A stretch of 37,187 nt of DNA from Acinetobacter sp. ANC 3903. Its GTDB lineage: Bacteria > Pseudomonadota > Gammaproteobacteria > Pseudomonadales > Moraxellaceae. The stretch is from contig NZ_NEGA01000025.1 in the NCBI RefSeq assembly GCF_002135315.1, positions 1-37,187 of the forward strand. Direction: 5' to 3'. Below, one piece after another: positions 16,012-24,771 of the stretch; position 1 is the stretch's first letter; each line of letters begins with the position of its first letter. The notes below the pieces were generated by a model. That model worked only from the letters and a program-made list of their open reading frames with translations, was not told where the DNA came from and did not search any database. The position numbers were made by a program, and so were the translations under genes.

Positions 16012-17816
16012 GGTGCGATTTCCCCTATGCAATTACATTTAAAACGCGTGTTTGAAGGTTGTTTTGATTGAATAAAGTCACGCCATCCGCCGAAATGGCT
16101 GATGTCAGTGGCATCTTCCAGCGCATAGCCTTCACAGATAAAGCCTTTGACCCAACGACCATCCGCCAGCTGAACATTGCCAATACCGAGCGGTGCCGGA
16201 ACTTCCGCAACAATCTGGCCAAAGTTGGCAAATGGAATATCCCAGACTTCGACTGCAATCTTCTGACCTGTGCTGCTGTACTGCAGGCCCGGTTTAGGCG
16301 GTGTGGTATTTTTCAAGGCATACAGTTTATAGCTGGCTGCGGTCTGGGTGGTTTGCAGCAAGGTTCCGCCACGTGTGGTCAGCTGGAAGTTCAACGGCAT
16401 ACCCGTCAGGTGTGCACCTACGACAGCAAGTTTGACCGAATGCTGAGATTGAATCTGGGTGCTTGGTATATAAGTTTTTTGCGAAGTCCCCAGGGTTAAA
16501 GCGGTCGATTGCTGCCAGCGTTGAGCAAAGTTGGCCAAGGCCTGATCCATCCAGGCGAGAGCAATAAAGGTCACGCCGCTTGGCAGGCCATCGGCGCGAA
16601 TGCTATTTGGCAGTGCCAAAGCTGACAGATCGGCAAAATTGACGAAATTGGTATAGGCACCCATGTGGCTGTTTTTGACCAGTGGGTCTGCTTCCACATC
16701 GGCAATTTTGTAAATGGTCGGTGCTGTAGGCACCATCAGGGCATCAAAGTCCGCCAATGCCAGATTGATTTGGCGCGCCAGCTGGGCACGTTCATATTCC
16801 GCCTGCATCATATCGACAGCATTGAAGTTGTCCGCCTGACTGATGATCTGGTGAATCACCGGATGGGTCACCTCACGCGAGACCATTTTCTCTACGGCGC
16901 TGGTGCGTTCTGCGACCCAAGCCTTGTTATATAAAGCCGAAGCCAGCTGATTGAAAATGCTGAAATCAATCGCTTCGACAGCATAGCCCAGCTGTTTGGC
17001 ACGAGCGATCGCCAGTTCAAAGGCTTTTTCCGATTCCACATCTGCATAAAATTCCAGCTGTGCCGGAATGGCAATTTTGCCTTTGGAAAACTGGGTGGGC
17101 ACATTGGCTGGATGCTGGCGTGAATATTCATCAGATGCATCATAACCCTGCATGATCTGGGCTACCTGCCATGCATCATCCACCGTCAAGGCAAAAATTG
17201 AAATCACATCAATGCTACGGCAAGCCGGAATCAGCCCCGAAGTTGAGAACCAGCCCTTGGTCGGTTTAAGCCCCACAATATTGTTATGTCCTGCCGGCAC
17301 ACGGCCCGAACCTGCGGTATCGGTGCCTAAACTGAAGGGCACCTGACCATTGGCAACCGCCACAGATGAACCCGAACTTGAACCGCCACTGATATATTCA
17401 GGATGAAAGCTGTTTTTCACTGCACCGTATGGAGAACGTACGCCGACCAGACCGGTTGCAAACTGGTCCAGATTGGTTTTACCCACCACAATCGCACCAG
17501 CCGCTTTCAACTTGGCAACCACTGTTGCATCCTGGCTGGCCAGATACGCAGCTTCTTTACAGGCCGCAGTGGTATAAAAACCGGCAACATCAATATTGTC
17601 TTTCACCGCAAATGGAATGCCATATAACGGTAAATCATCTAATGATTTGTCTTTTAGCGCATCAATTTGTGCTTGTAATTGTTCTGCTGTGGAAATTGAA
17701 ATCCAGGCATGATTGTCATTGTTAAACGATGCAACATAGGAGATCAGGTCCTGTAACTGGATCTGCTGCTGTTGGTAGGCATTCTGCCAGTCCTGAATCG
17801 TCCATAAAGTGTTCAT
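16008..17816 (-). CDS. atzF: Allophanate hydrolase, 602 aa
   Basis: Hydrolyses allophanate to two ammonia and two CO2, the last step of guanidine (or urea) breakdown by this route. The amidase-signature domain (about 1-440) has K72 in AVKDN, the cis-serine of GGSSSGS (S146) and the nucleophile S170 in GTDTAGSGRVPA. A C-terminal domain of about 130 residues (from roughly 460, VVGAHLTGMPLN, ending YALEDATDISHFGGW) matches the extra domain of AtzF-type enzymes, so the length of about 600 is full. It overlaps the NikR-like gene upstream and the binding-protein gene downstream by four bases each, so translation is coupled through all three. Confidence 0.93.
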   Translation of the reverse strand: MNTLWTIQDWQNAYQQQQIQLQDLISYVASFNNDNHAWISISTAEQLQAQIDALKDKSLDDLPLYGIPFAVKDNIDVAGFYTTAACKEAAYLASQDATVVAKLKAAGAIVVGKTNLDQFATGLVGVRSPYGAVKNSFHPEYISGGSSSGSSVAVANGQVPFSLGTDTAGSGRVPAGHNNIVGLKPTKGWFSTSGLIPACRSIDVISIFALTVDDAWQVAQIMQGYDASDEYSRQHPANVPTQFSKGKIAIPAQLEFYADVESEKAFELAIARAKQLGYAVEAIDFSIFNQLASALYNKAWVAERTSAVEKMVSREVTHPVIHQIISQADNFNAVDMMQAEYERAQLARQINLALADFDALMVPTAPTIYKIADVEADPLVKNSHMGAYTNFVNFADLSALALPNSIRADGLPSGVTFIALAWMDQALANFAQRWQQSTALTLGTSQKTYIPSTQIQSQHSVKLAVVGAHLTGMPLNFQLTTRGGTLLQTTQTAASYKLYALKNTTPPKPGLQYSSTGQKIAVEVWDIPFANFGQIVAEVPAPLGIGNVQLADGRWVKGFICEGYALEDATDISHFGGWRDFIQSKQPSNTRFKCNCIGEIAP

Positions 17817-18265
17817 GACAATACTCCTTTATTGGTATTTTGGGGAATGGGAGGCATCACGGCATCCATCAGTTCCAGGTGCCCTTTGAGCACCCCTTTC
17901 AATGCAATAAATTGTTCGCCAATTTCTTTCAGGTCACTGCTCACGCCCTGCATCAGCATCACCTGCAGGACTTTTTCATCATCCAGCTGGATATGCAGCG
18001 AGCTGATCACCTGTTCCAGATATTGCTGTTGCAGGTCCACCAGCTGGGAACGCAGCGGCTTGAGGCTGACGTCATAGACCAACGTCAATGTGCCGACCAT
18101 CACTTCATCGTGTGCCACCAGATCGTCAATCAAATAGCGGTTAATCATGTCGACAATAGCCTGAGAACGGCTTTCATAATGTTGCTCGACAATCTTTTGA
18201 TCGAGTGCCTGAAGCGTGCTTTCTGGCAGGGTGATACTAATCCGTGCCAATTTTTGTTTAGCCAC
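17813..18265 (-). CDS. NikR-like ribbon-helix-helix regulator lacking nickel ligands, 150 aa
   Basis: An N-terminal ribbon-helix-helix (ARISITLPESTLQALD, SRSQAIVDMINRYL) is followed by an ACT-like domain, the layout of NikR. Aligned by eye with E. coli NikR, His87 is kept (H91), but His76, His89 and Cys95 are Q80, Q93 and V99. High-affinity nickel sensing is therefore unlikely. The GTG at 18265 is preferred to an ATG at 18313 because AGAAGGA lies eight bases upstream and the RHH strand then begins at the usual place. The 41-codon frame at 18258-18383 overlaps its start, and its stop overlaps atzF (ATGA). It probably regulates guanidine or nitrogen genes with another ligand. Confidence 0.8.
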   Translation of the reverse strand: MAKQKLARISITLPESTLQALDQKIVEQHYESRSQAIVDMINRYLIDDLVAHDEVMVGTLTLVYDVSLKPLRSQLVDLQQQYLEQVISSLHIQLDDEKVLQVMLMQGVSSDLKEIGEQFIALKGVLKGHLELMDAVMPPIPQNTNKGVLS

Positions 18266-18383
18266 GGCGGTATTCCTTCTGCTGTGGGGATTGCTGTAAA
18301 TGCAGTCCGGCACGTACGCTTAAAAGCTCAACTAAAAATTTCAGCCATGGATGCAGCTTTTTATTCGAGTCTGGATAATTCAT
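18258..18383 (-). CDS. Uncatalogued small protein, 41 aa, coupled to the NikR-like gene
   Basis: An ATG at 18383 preceded by TAGGAG at six bases opens a frame of 41 codons ending in TAA at 18258. The product begins MNYPDSNKKLHPWLKFLVEL and ends KEYRRG. Its middle (LHPWLKFLVELLSVRAGL) could form an amphipathic helix. Its last bases overlap the GTG start of the regulator (CGTGGCTAA), and a sigma-54 promoter lies 53 bases upstream at 18436-18451. It thus sits as the first gene of the regulator-atzF-binding protein operon. I do not recognise the family. It could be a real small protein, a translational coupler or a leader peptide. Confidence 0.55.
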   Translation of the reverse strand: MNYPDSNKKLHPWLKFLVELLSVRAGLHLQQSPQQKEYRRG

Positions 18384-18435
18384 GTGCATCTCCTACAGGT
18401 ATTACAAAACTGGAATTTCGTATTACTTGCTAAAA

Positions 18436-18451
18436 TGCAGAAAGCGTGCCA
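18436..18451 (-). promoter_or_regulatory. Sigma-54 promoter of the regulator-atzF-binding protein operon
   Basis: On the minus strand TGGCACGCTTTCTGCA has TGGCACG and TGCA with GG and GC ten bases apart. The expected start is near 18426, giving a leader of about 43 bases before the small frame at 18383. Fifteen of its sixteen bases are shared in order, apart from one transition, with a second element at 18670-18685 (end bases differ). Confidence 0.72.
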
Positions 18452-18482
18452 ATTGTAGCGATGGGATAAAATAAAAACGGCT

Positions 18483-18514
18483 AAAAAAAAGCCCCATTAC
18501 GCTGAGCTGGGGCC
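18483..18514 (-). terminator. Intrinsic terminator upstream of the proximal sigma-54 promoter
   Basis: On the minus strand a GCCCCA stem pairs with TGGGGC (plus 18491-18496 with 18508-18513) and is followed by T8. No gene ends immediately before it on that strand; the defence genes have their own terminator at 18931-18950. It is best explained as the end of the short transcript from the distal sigma-54 element. Confidence 0.8.
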
Positions 18515-18660
18515 TGTTTTAAATCAGGGGGTTATTGATAATTTCACCGGTTCGATTGCTTTTATTATTCATGTACGGTTATTTTTTTTATACATGATGG
18601 GTTGACCGATGAGTGTGGTTGAGTGATCAAGTGAATGGCTCTCCTCTGTTTATCTGTCAT
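18483..18660 (-). ncRNA. Candidate sigma-54-dependent small RNA, about 175 nt
   Basis: A -24/-12 element at 18670-18685 predicts a start near 18659, and an intrinsic terminator ends at 18483, with only a weak 31-codon frame between. The predicted RNA has a hairpin CATGTA...TACATG (18569-18597 region) with an A-rich loop, a C-rich unpaired run (AACCCCCTGA) and a strong terminator stem with U-tail. Two NtrC-like boxes 21 bp apart lie about 85-105 bp upstream of the promoter. The arrangement recalls nitrogen-regulated sRNAs such as Pseudomonas NrsZ, but no sequence relation is claimed. An alternative is an attenuated leader for the downstream operon. Confidence 0.42.
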
Positions 18661-18669
18661 ATAAATAAA

Positions 18670-18685
18670 AGCAGAAAGCATGCCA
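18670..18685 (-). promoter_or_regulatory. Distal sigma-54 promoter
   Basis: On the minus strand TGGCATGCTTTCTGCT has GG and GC ten bases apart and almost repeats the element at 18436-18451. No coding gene follows before the terminator at 18483-18514. Confidence 0.65.
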
Positions 18686-18767
18686 GCTTAGTTCTTATAA
18701 ATAAAATTATCTAAAAACAGCTATTTATTAAAATAAAAAGTGCTTAAAAATATTGATCAAATGTTTA

Positions 18768-18800
18768 TGCGCCAAGATTGATCAGATTTGCACCAAAACG
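18768..18800. promoter_or_regulatory. Two tandem NtrC-like half-sites
   Basis: TGCGCCAAGAT begins at 18768 and TGCACCAAAAC at 18789, exactly 21 bp apart (two helical turns). Both resemble the left part of the enterobacterial NtrC consensus (TGCACCAAAATGGTGCA); the right halves are poor. They lie at enhancer distance from the distal sigma-54 element. Confidence 0.4.
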
Positions 18801-18930
18801 ATGTCATTTAAAATATAAAATTGTGCTATGTAGTCTTGGGTGGCCGTTATAGTGTTGTACCAATGAGTTTGTGGATTTTGATTCCGGCTTTGAGAATTTG
18901 GCTCTTAGGTCATAAGCATATTTAAAATAA

Positions 18931-18950
18931 AAACCGCCAAGAGGCGGTTT
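18931..18950 (-). terminator. Terminator downstream of the defence genes
   Basis: AAACCGCC (18931-18938) and GGCGGTTT (18943-18950) form an eight-base stem with loop AAGA; an A-rich run on the left gives a T-rich tail on the minus strand. It ends the ptuA-ptuB transcript just past the toxin-like remnant. Confidence 0.8.
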
Positions 18951-18952
18951 GT

Positions 18953-19066
18953 TTACATATTTTTATAAATGGTATCTCGCCGATCTACATCCAGAACAGG
19001 CACAACAACTTTTGAGTCGATGACTTGATAAAATAAGTAATACTTGGGATTTCTACTTATTACATT
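18953..19066 (-). pseudogene. Toxin-like C-terminal remnant in frame after ptuB
   Basis: Directly after the ptuB stop the same frame stays open to a TAA at 18953. It encodes NVISRNPKYYLFYQVIDS and then VVVPVLDVDRRDTIYKNM. The pattern RNPKYYLFYQV followed by a hydrophobic strand and RRD is typical of the C-terminal end of RelE/ParE-type toxins. No start codon or N-terminal half exists, so it is best read as a truncated toxin gene left at the border of the inserted defence module. Stop-codon readthrough of ptuB is a less likely alternative. Confidence 0.4.
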
Positions 19067-19819
19067 TTAATCAACGTTAGCTAATGCATCAGACAAAACA
19101 TGTTTTGCTTCGTTATAGATTTCACTATGTTTAATCATATAACTACAAAAATATGAATATTTTTCAGTGGGCTTCATTAAACTCTCAATTCTATCAATGG
19201 AATCTGAAATTTTACGTATTTGGTTTAACCGTTTTCTATCAGTATCTTTACCTATTAATTCTTCAAGTGCTTCTTCTAAAGTCTGTTCATACTCACAGAA
19301 GACCTTAATCAATTTGCTGTAAGGGTCATATAAACGACTTTTTAAACCACAAACTTCGATCGTCATCTTTGCTATTTCTGTCTTACCTTTCATTCGAGCT
19401 AAGATAAATTCAAAATGCTGTGTTGGATTAAAGTCCTCATCATATGGATTTAAAATAGGCTGAACACCTACATCATGAGTAAGTTTAGAATCATTACATT
19501 TACGACAACTTGGTAAAAAATTTTCCCATTCGAAAGTCTTATTATGATATTTAGATTTTGGATAAAAGTGTTCAACTTCTATATTGCCACTATCTTTAGG
19601 AGTACCTTCACAAAAAGCACATTTTTGATGTGAGCTATCAAATAAAGGGGTAGTAATGTCCTTATGTCTGTAATGACTAAGAGCTGAAGCTTTCTCTTCT
19701 TTCGGAATATCTTTATAACTTCCATATTTACTTACTAATGAAAGTAAATGATCTGTCCATTCTCTTTGTTTATCTTGAAGGATTTGAGGAATATCAACAG
19801 GTTTTTCAAGTTTAATCAT
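19067..19819 (-). CDS. ptuB: HNH endonuclease of a Septu-type defence system, 250 aa
   Basis: The HNH core spans about residues 67-112: C67-x2-C70, then EVEH84FYPK with the catalytic histidine, WENFLPSC105-x2-C108ND. The two CxxC pairs form the structural zinc site and the HxxP context matches nucleases paired with SMC-like ATPases. The gene begins three bases after the ATPase stop, the ptuA-ptuB order of Septu, where the ATPase complex restrains the nuclease until phage infection. The C-terminal half is helical with no other recognisable motif. The region is clearly more AT-rich than the flanking catabolic genes, which suggests acquisition by transfer. Confidence 0.82.
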   Translation of the reverse strand: MIKLEKPVDIPQILQDKQREWTDHLLSLVSKYGSYKDIPKEEKASALSHYRHKDITTPLFDSSHQKCAFCEGTPKDSGNIEVEHFYPKSKYHNKTFEWENFLPSCRKCNDSKLTHDVGVQPILNPYDEDFNPTQHFEFILARMKGKTEIAKMTIEVCGLKSRLYDPYSKLIKVFCEYEQTLEEALEELIGKDTDRKRLNQIRKISDSIDRIESLMKPTEKYSYFCSYMIKHSEIYNEAKHVLSDALANVD

Positions 19820-19822
19820 ATC

Positions 19823-21085
19823 TTATTGAAGCTCCAAAGAAGCCATTTTCATTTCTAGCACTTGAACAATCGTGTCATCAGAATGAGTAATACTTTTCAG
19901 CTGTTCCATTACAGATAAAAGCTTAGTCTTATCTTTTGATTCGTAGGCATCAAAAGCTTCATCAATTAATCTTTCGTAATCTTTATTTTTAAGACTTTTA
20001 ACTCCCATTACATCTTCTAAAATCTGATCAGTATTCCAGCCTGAATAACGCTTGTTACTAGGCTCAAAATGATATTCTGTTTTTCCTGTTTCACGACTCA
20101 TAATAATGACTTCGCCTTCTTTTGCGGAAGCCAAAAGATGAGGTGAATGTGTCGTTACGATAAACTGAAGATTAGGGAATAAAGCTTCTAAACCATCTCG
20201 AATATTAAATTGCCATTCAGGGTGTAAATGAAGATCTAACTCATCAATTAGTACCGTACCTGTTGCTTGTTGAATATTCCTACTACCTTGAGGGTTAATT
20301 TTTTCAACCCATTCAATGATATTAGCGATTATAGAGAAAATTGCTTGGAATCCAGCGGATAATTCTTCTAAATAACATTCCTGACCATACAATTGAAAAA
20401 TAGGTTCTAAATCTCTTTCTGTTCTTAAATATTGAAAATCACTTCCAGTTGGGGCAATTCTTGTTAAATTATCAAGCAAAATATCCCAATTAATTCTTTC
20501 TTCAATCGCCCATTCTTTGTCAATGTAAAAGTATCTATTAATAAACCATTGCTTAACATTCGAGCTCTTACTGTCAAGATTTTTTCTTTGATACTCTTCT
20601 ATAGCTTGTTGTTGTGATTCTTCTCGTTTAGCACCAGAAATTTCTACATAATCAATAAATCTTTTTGTTCCAATAAATAATGGAACTAATTTTCCTTTAT
20701 TCTCGTAAGGTAAAAAAATTTGTAGGCTGTCTTGTTCAGAATTCAGGGCAATATTTGGACGCTTCCAATTTTCTATATTACTACGACGATATGAATTATT
20801 TTCTTTGAAGGATCCTTTTCCCATCCCAAAGAAAACTACTGCCGAATCCATGACAGCTTCAAGAAAAAAAGTCGACTCTTTACTTAGTCTAGATGACTGA
20901 TAGTCATTATAAATACAGTGATGAATACCTGTTAAAATACTGCTTTTCCCACACCCATTTGGACCAGTCAAAAAATTAAATTTTTCATTAAATTTCACTG
21001 AAATTTTAGAAAACTGTCTAAAGTTTTCCGCATTAAAAGACTTTATAAAGTAGTTAGTCATTTCTGATTTAATCGAATTTATCAT
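19823..21085 (-). CDS. ptuA: AAA/ABC-type ATPase of a Septu-type defence system, 420 aa
   Basis: An OLD/RecF-like ATPase. N-terminal FRQFSKISVKFNEKFNFLTGPNGCGKSS contains Walker A near residue 43; the signature-like region LSAGFQAIFSI lies near 244, Walker B VLIDELDLHLHPEWQ near 285 and the switch histidine in VTTHSPHLLASA near 310. No TOPRIM domain follows, which separates it from OLD nucleases and fits PtuA. Start choice is uncertain: ATGs at 21085 and 21061 both lack good ribosome sites. Together with the HNH gene it forms a two-gene unit between the halves of the guanidine locus. Retron-Septu is unlikely because no reverse transcriptase or msr/msd is nearby. Confidence 0.82.
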   Translation of the reverse strand: MINSIKSEMTNYFIKSFNAENFRQFSKISVKFNEKFNFLTGPNGCGKSSILTGIHHCIYNDYQSSRLSKESTFFLEAVMDSAVVFFGMGKGSFKENNSYRRSNIENWKRPNIALNSEQDSLQIFLPYENKGKLVPLFIGTKRFIDYVEISGAKREESQQQAIEEYQRKNLDSKSSNVKQWFINRYFYIDKEWAIEERINWDILLDNLTRIAPTGSDFQYLRTERDLEPIFQLYGQECYLEELSAGFQAIFSIIANIIEWVEKINPQGSRNIQQATGTVLIDELDLHLHPEWQFNIRDGLEALFPNLQFIVTTHSPHLLASAKEGEVIIMSRETGKTEYHFEPSNKRYSGWNTDQILEDVMGVKSLKNKDYERLIDEAFDAYESKDKTKLLSVMEQLKSITHSDDTIVQVLEMKMASLELQ

Positions 21086-21125
21086 GCATATATTATCTAT
21101 ATATTATTAATATTTAAAAGCAAAA

Positions 21126-21143
21126 ACCGCCCTTACGGACGGT
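21126..21143 (-). terminator. Terminator of the guanidine carboxylase operon
   Basis: On the minus strand ACCGTCC pairs with GGGCGGT around a four-base loop (a G-U pair replaces the mismatch seen on the plus strand), followed by a T-run. It ends the carboxylase operon about 20 bases past its stop and isolates the AT-rich defence genes downstream. Confidence 0.78.
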
Positions 21144-21162
21144 CTTTTTTAATCCAATTTCA

Positions 21163-24100
21163 TCAAGCCACAGGCGCCAAGGTAAACAACACCTGCCCTG
21201 TTTTTACCGTTTGCCCTTTCTCAATGGTAATGGCATCAACACGCATACGCTCAGGGGCAAGAATTGGAATCTCAATCTTCATCGCTTCAATGACGGCCAA
21301 GGTTGCACCTTCTTCCACAATATCACCCGAAGCACATTCAATTTTCCAGATTGAACCCGGCATATGCGACTCTACGGCGCAGCCACCATCAGGAATTTCA
21401 ACGCCTTCACCATCATCAACAGCGTCCAGGCTTTCAGACACATATTCTGCAAGACCTGCTGCATGCCAGCGACGACGCTCTGCATCAAAATTAGCTTGTT
21501 GTACGGACTTAAAAGCAGAAATCGATTCCTGATTTTCAATTAAGAAGTCGTTGTATTCCTTCAGGTTCAATACACCATCTTCAATACGTAGTTTTAAACG
21601 ACCCGCTTTAAAGTCCTCACGCATTTGCATGAGTTCCGCTTCAGAGACTTCATAGAACTTAATTTGGTCAAAGAAGCGCAGTAACCACGGTTTACCTTGT
21701 TCAAAGTCGGCATTTTTACGGTAGCGTGACCACATTTGCGTAGTACGACCGACAAACTGATACCCCCCCGGACCTTCCATACCGTACACACACATATAGG
21801 CACCGCCAATACCTACGGCATTTTCAGGTGTCCAGGTACGTGCCGGGTTATATTTGGTGGTGACCAGACGCTGACGTGGATCAAGCGGGGTCGCCACGGG
21901 TGCACCCAAATACACATCGCCCAGGCCCATCACCAAGTAACTTGCGTTATAAACCACATCTTTTACAGCTTGTTTATCTTTTAAGCCATTAATACGGCGA
22001 ATGAACTCTATATTGTCCGGACACCACGGCGCATCTGGACGCACGGTTTGCATATAACGCTCAGTTGCCAGTTGGGTTTGTGAATCTTCCCAAGCCAATG
22101 GCAAGTACACGGTACGTGATGGTACTTGCATTGCTGTCACATCCGGCAGTTCTGCTTCAGCGACTTGCAATAGACGCAGCAGGTCGAGCTGATCCAGCTG
22201 GATCGAATCAAAATGGATCTGCAGCGAACGGATGCCCGGTGTCAGGTCAATGATGCCGGCAATATTCTGTTTCTGTACCCATTTCATCAAGGCATGGATA
22301 CGGAAACGTAGGTTCAGGTCCAGCACCAGCTCGCCATATTCCACCAGCATATAGTTATTGCCGGCAGGACGATACACTACATCCGGCAATCCATTCTGAC
22401 CTTTTAAGGTATCCAGCACGGCATTTTTCAGCGTACTGATTTCAGGGTAGAACGATTCATCAAATGCTACGTCTTTTGTATCTGACGCTTCTAACTGCGC
22501 ATGATATTTTTCATTCAGCACTTTGGCTTGGGGGTAGCTAACGGGGACAAATTTGACTTTATCGCCGGCTTTCAGCTGACCGAGTTTCCACAGTTCAGAA
22601 TTGATCACTACGGCTGGACAGACGAAACCACCGAGGCTTGGCCCATCTGGACCCAAAATAATTGGCATATCACCGGTGAAATCAATTGCACCAATGGCAT
22701 AGGCATTGTCATGAATATTCGATGGATGCAGACCGGCTTCACCGCCGTCTTCACGTGCCCATTCTGGTTTAGGACCAATCAGACGAATCCCGGTACGGCT
22801 TGAATTGAAGTGAATCTCAAAACTGTGGGCAAAGAAGGTATCAATGTCATTTTTGCTAAATAAATCCGGCGCGCCATGCGGGCCGTACATCACCGCAATT
22901 TCCCATTCATGGCTGAATGTTGGAATTTTCTTAGATGCAAGCGCAGTGACTTCGGTTGATGTATATGCCGTAATCGGAAGCATATCGCCAATGAGTAAGT
23001 TACGGCCGGCATGACCACCAAACTGGCCCAAGGTAAAGGTCGCTTGTGAACCCAGATATTGAGGCACATTCAGGCCGCCTTTGATGCCGATATAAGTACG
23101 GCAACCTGTGGCGATTTTGCCACATTTCAAAATCTGGCCTTTACGTACATTCACCGTTTGCCACATCGGGACTTGAACACCATCCAAGGTTGATGGCATA
23201 TCCCCACCGGCCAGTACGATCTGGCTATCACAGTGGAATTTCAACATTGGGCCTTGCAGGGTACATTCCAGACCGGCCGTATTTGGCGCATTGCCAAGTA
23301 ACTGGTTGGCGACATTGAGTGACAATGGATCAATCGCACCGGAGGGCGGTACACCGACATCCCAATAGCCCAAACGACCTGTGACGTCCTGCACAGCAGT
23401 CTGAATCCCCGCTTGCAGCACTTCAATTTTTTGGGTTTTCCATGCAAAGGTATTTAAAAAACGTGTGGTTTGGGTACCGGCTTTAAACACCTCACAGTCG
23501 ATGATGTTTTGCAGATATTCCAGATTGGTTTCAATCCCCGCAACCTGCGTTTTTGCCAGCGTTTCGGTCATCGCCTGAATCGCAGACTCACGATCGTCTG
23601 CGGTGACAATGATTTTGGCAATCATCGGATCGTAAAAAGAGGATACGGTGGAACCGGTTTCTACCCAGGTTTCATTACGGGCATGGGCATCAAATTCAAC
23701 ATGGGTTAAAAGTCCTGCACTGGGCTGGAAGTTCTTGATCGGGTCTTCGGCATATAAACGCACCTGAATCGAATGACCTTTGGCTTCCAGTTTTTCACTT
23801 GGTGCAGTCCAGTCACCGCTGGCCAGGGTCACCATCCATTCCACCAGATCCACGTCAAAGACCTGCTCCGTCACGCCGTGCTCGACTTGCAGACGGGTAT
23901 TCACTTCCAGGAAGTAAAATTCCTGCGTATCGGTATCCATCACGAATTCAACCGTACCAGCCGAACGATAATTCACTGATTGCATCAGCTGGATCGCGAC
24001 ATTCTGGATATAGGCACGCTGTTGATCAGTGATATGTGGTGCCGGGGTTTCTTCAATCACTTTCTGGTTACGACGCTGTACTGAACAATCACGTTCACCC

Positions 24101-24768
24101 AGTGCAAGTACCTGTCCGTTGCCATCACCAAAAATCTGCACTTCGATATGACGGGCGTTTTGTACAAATTTTTCTAGGTATAAACCCGCATCTTTAAAGT
24201 TGGCTTGGGCTAAGTAAGATACCGTTGCATAGGCATCTTTCAGTTCAGTCTCATTCCAGACCAGACGCATGCCGATGCCGCCGCCACCTGCGGTACTTTT
24301 TAGCATCACCGGATAGCCAATACGCGCAGCCTCAGTCAGCGCTTCAGCTTCATTTGCCAATAACTGGCTGCCCGGCAGCAATGGCACCTTGGCCTGAATC
24401 GCCAGTTCACGTGCGGTGTGTTTCAAGCCAAACTTACGCATTTGTGTGGAGTTTGGACCAATAAAGGCAATACCTTGTGATTCACACAGGTCGCAGAATT
24501 CGGCATTTTCAGATAGGAAACCGTAACCCGGGTGAATGGCCTGCGCACCGGTCTGTTTGGCAACTTCTAAAATTTTCTCAACATTTAAATAGCTTTGACT
24601 GGCCGCTGCTTCACCGATATACACCGCTTCATCGGCCAGTGTGACATGCAAAGAATCACGGTCGGCTTCTGAATACACTGCAACCGACTGGATACCCAAT
24701 TTTTTTAAAGTACGGATCACGCGGCAGGCAATCGCGCCACGGTTGGCAATGAGGACTTTATTGAACAT
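21163..24768 (-). CDS. Guanidine carboxylase (urea carboxylase family), 1201 aa
   Basis: A biotin enzyme that carboxylates guanidine with ATP and bicarbonate to carboxyguanidine. A biotin carboxylase domain occupies about 1-450 ([10 protein letters not shown] glycine loop; [15 protein letters not shown]). KipI/KipA-type carboxyltransferase halves span about 465-1050 ([17 protein letters not shown] near the start, [13 protein letters not shown] near the end), and a biotinyl domain at about 1125-1201 carries the acceptor K1164 in EAMKIE. Length is that of bacterial urea carboxylases. The call of guanidine over urea rests on the riboswitch upstream and the two DUF1989 genes in the operon, as in published guanidine carboxylase operons. 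GAGGAG overlapping the upstream stop supports the start at 24768. Confidence 0.9.
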   Translation of the reverse strand: MFNKVLIANRGAIACRVIRTLKKLGIQSVAVYSEADRDSLHVTLADEAVYIGEAAASQSYLNVEKILEVAKQTGAQAIHPGYGFLSENAEFCDLCESQGIAFIGPNSTQMRKFGLKHTARELAIQAKVPLLPGSQLLANEAEALTEAARIGYPVMLKSTAGGGGIGMRLVWNETELKDAYATVSYLAQANFKDAGLYLEKFVQNARHIEVQIFGDGNGQVLALGERDCSVQRRNQKVIEETPAPHITDQQRAYIQNVAIQLMQSVNYRSAGTVEFVMDTDTQEFYFLEVNTRLQVEHGVTEQVFDVDLVEWMVTLASGDWTAPSEKLEAKGHSIQVRLYAEDPIKNFQPSAGLLTHVEFDAHARNETWVETGSTVSSFYDPMIAKIIVTADDRESAIQAMTETLAKTQVAGIETNLEYLQNIIDCEVFKAGTQTTRFLNTFAWKTQKIEVLQAGIQTAVQDVTGRLGYWDVGVPPSGAIDPLSLNVANQLLGNAPNTAGLECTLQGPMLKFHCDSQIVLAGGDMPSTLDGVQVPMWQTVNVRKGQILKCGKIATGCRTYIGIKGGLNVPQYLGSQATFTLGQFGGHAGRNLLIGDMLPITAYTSTEVTALASKKIPTFSHEWEIAVMYGPHGAPDLFSKNDIDTFFAHSFEIHFNSSRTGIRLIGPKPEWAREDGGEAGLHPSNIHDNAYAIGAIDFTGDMPIILGPDGPSLGGFVCPAVVINSELWKLGQLKAGDKVKFVPVSYPQAKVLNEKYHAQLEASDTKDVAFDESFYPEISTLKNAVLDTLKGQNGLPDVVYRPAGNNYMLVEYGELVLDLNLRFRIHALMKWVQKQNIAGIIDLTPGIRSLQIHFDSIQLDQLDLLRLLQVAEAELPDVTAMQVPSRTVYLPLAWEDSQTQLATERYMQTVRPDAPWCPDNIEFIRRINGLKDKQAVKDVVYNASYLVMGLGDVYLGAPVATPLDPRQRLVTTKYNPARTWTPENAVGIGGAYMCVYGMEGPGGYQFVGRTTQMWSRYRKNADFEQGKPWLLRFFDQIKFYEVSEAELMQMREDFKAGRLKLRIEDGVLNLKEYNDFLIENQESISAFKSVQQANFDAERRRWHAAGLAEYVSESLDAVDDGEGVEIPDGGCAVESHMPGSIWKIECASGDIVEEGATLAVIEAMKIEIPILAPERMRVDAITIEKGQTVKTGQVLFTLAPVA

Positions 24769-24771
24769 GAC

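Noticed and set aside
19067..21085. Retron-associated Septu (retron Eco7-like) interpretation of the ATPase-HNH pair.
   Set aside because: No reverse transcriptase gene or msr/msd-like structured RNA is present beside the pair.
21163..24768. Plain urea carboxylase assignment.
   Set aside because: The guanidine-I riboswitch and both DUF1989 deiminase genes in the same operon favour guanidine as substrate, although residual urea activity cannot be excluded from sequence.
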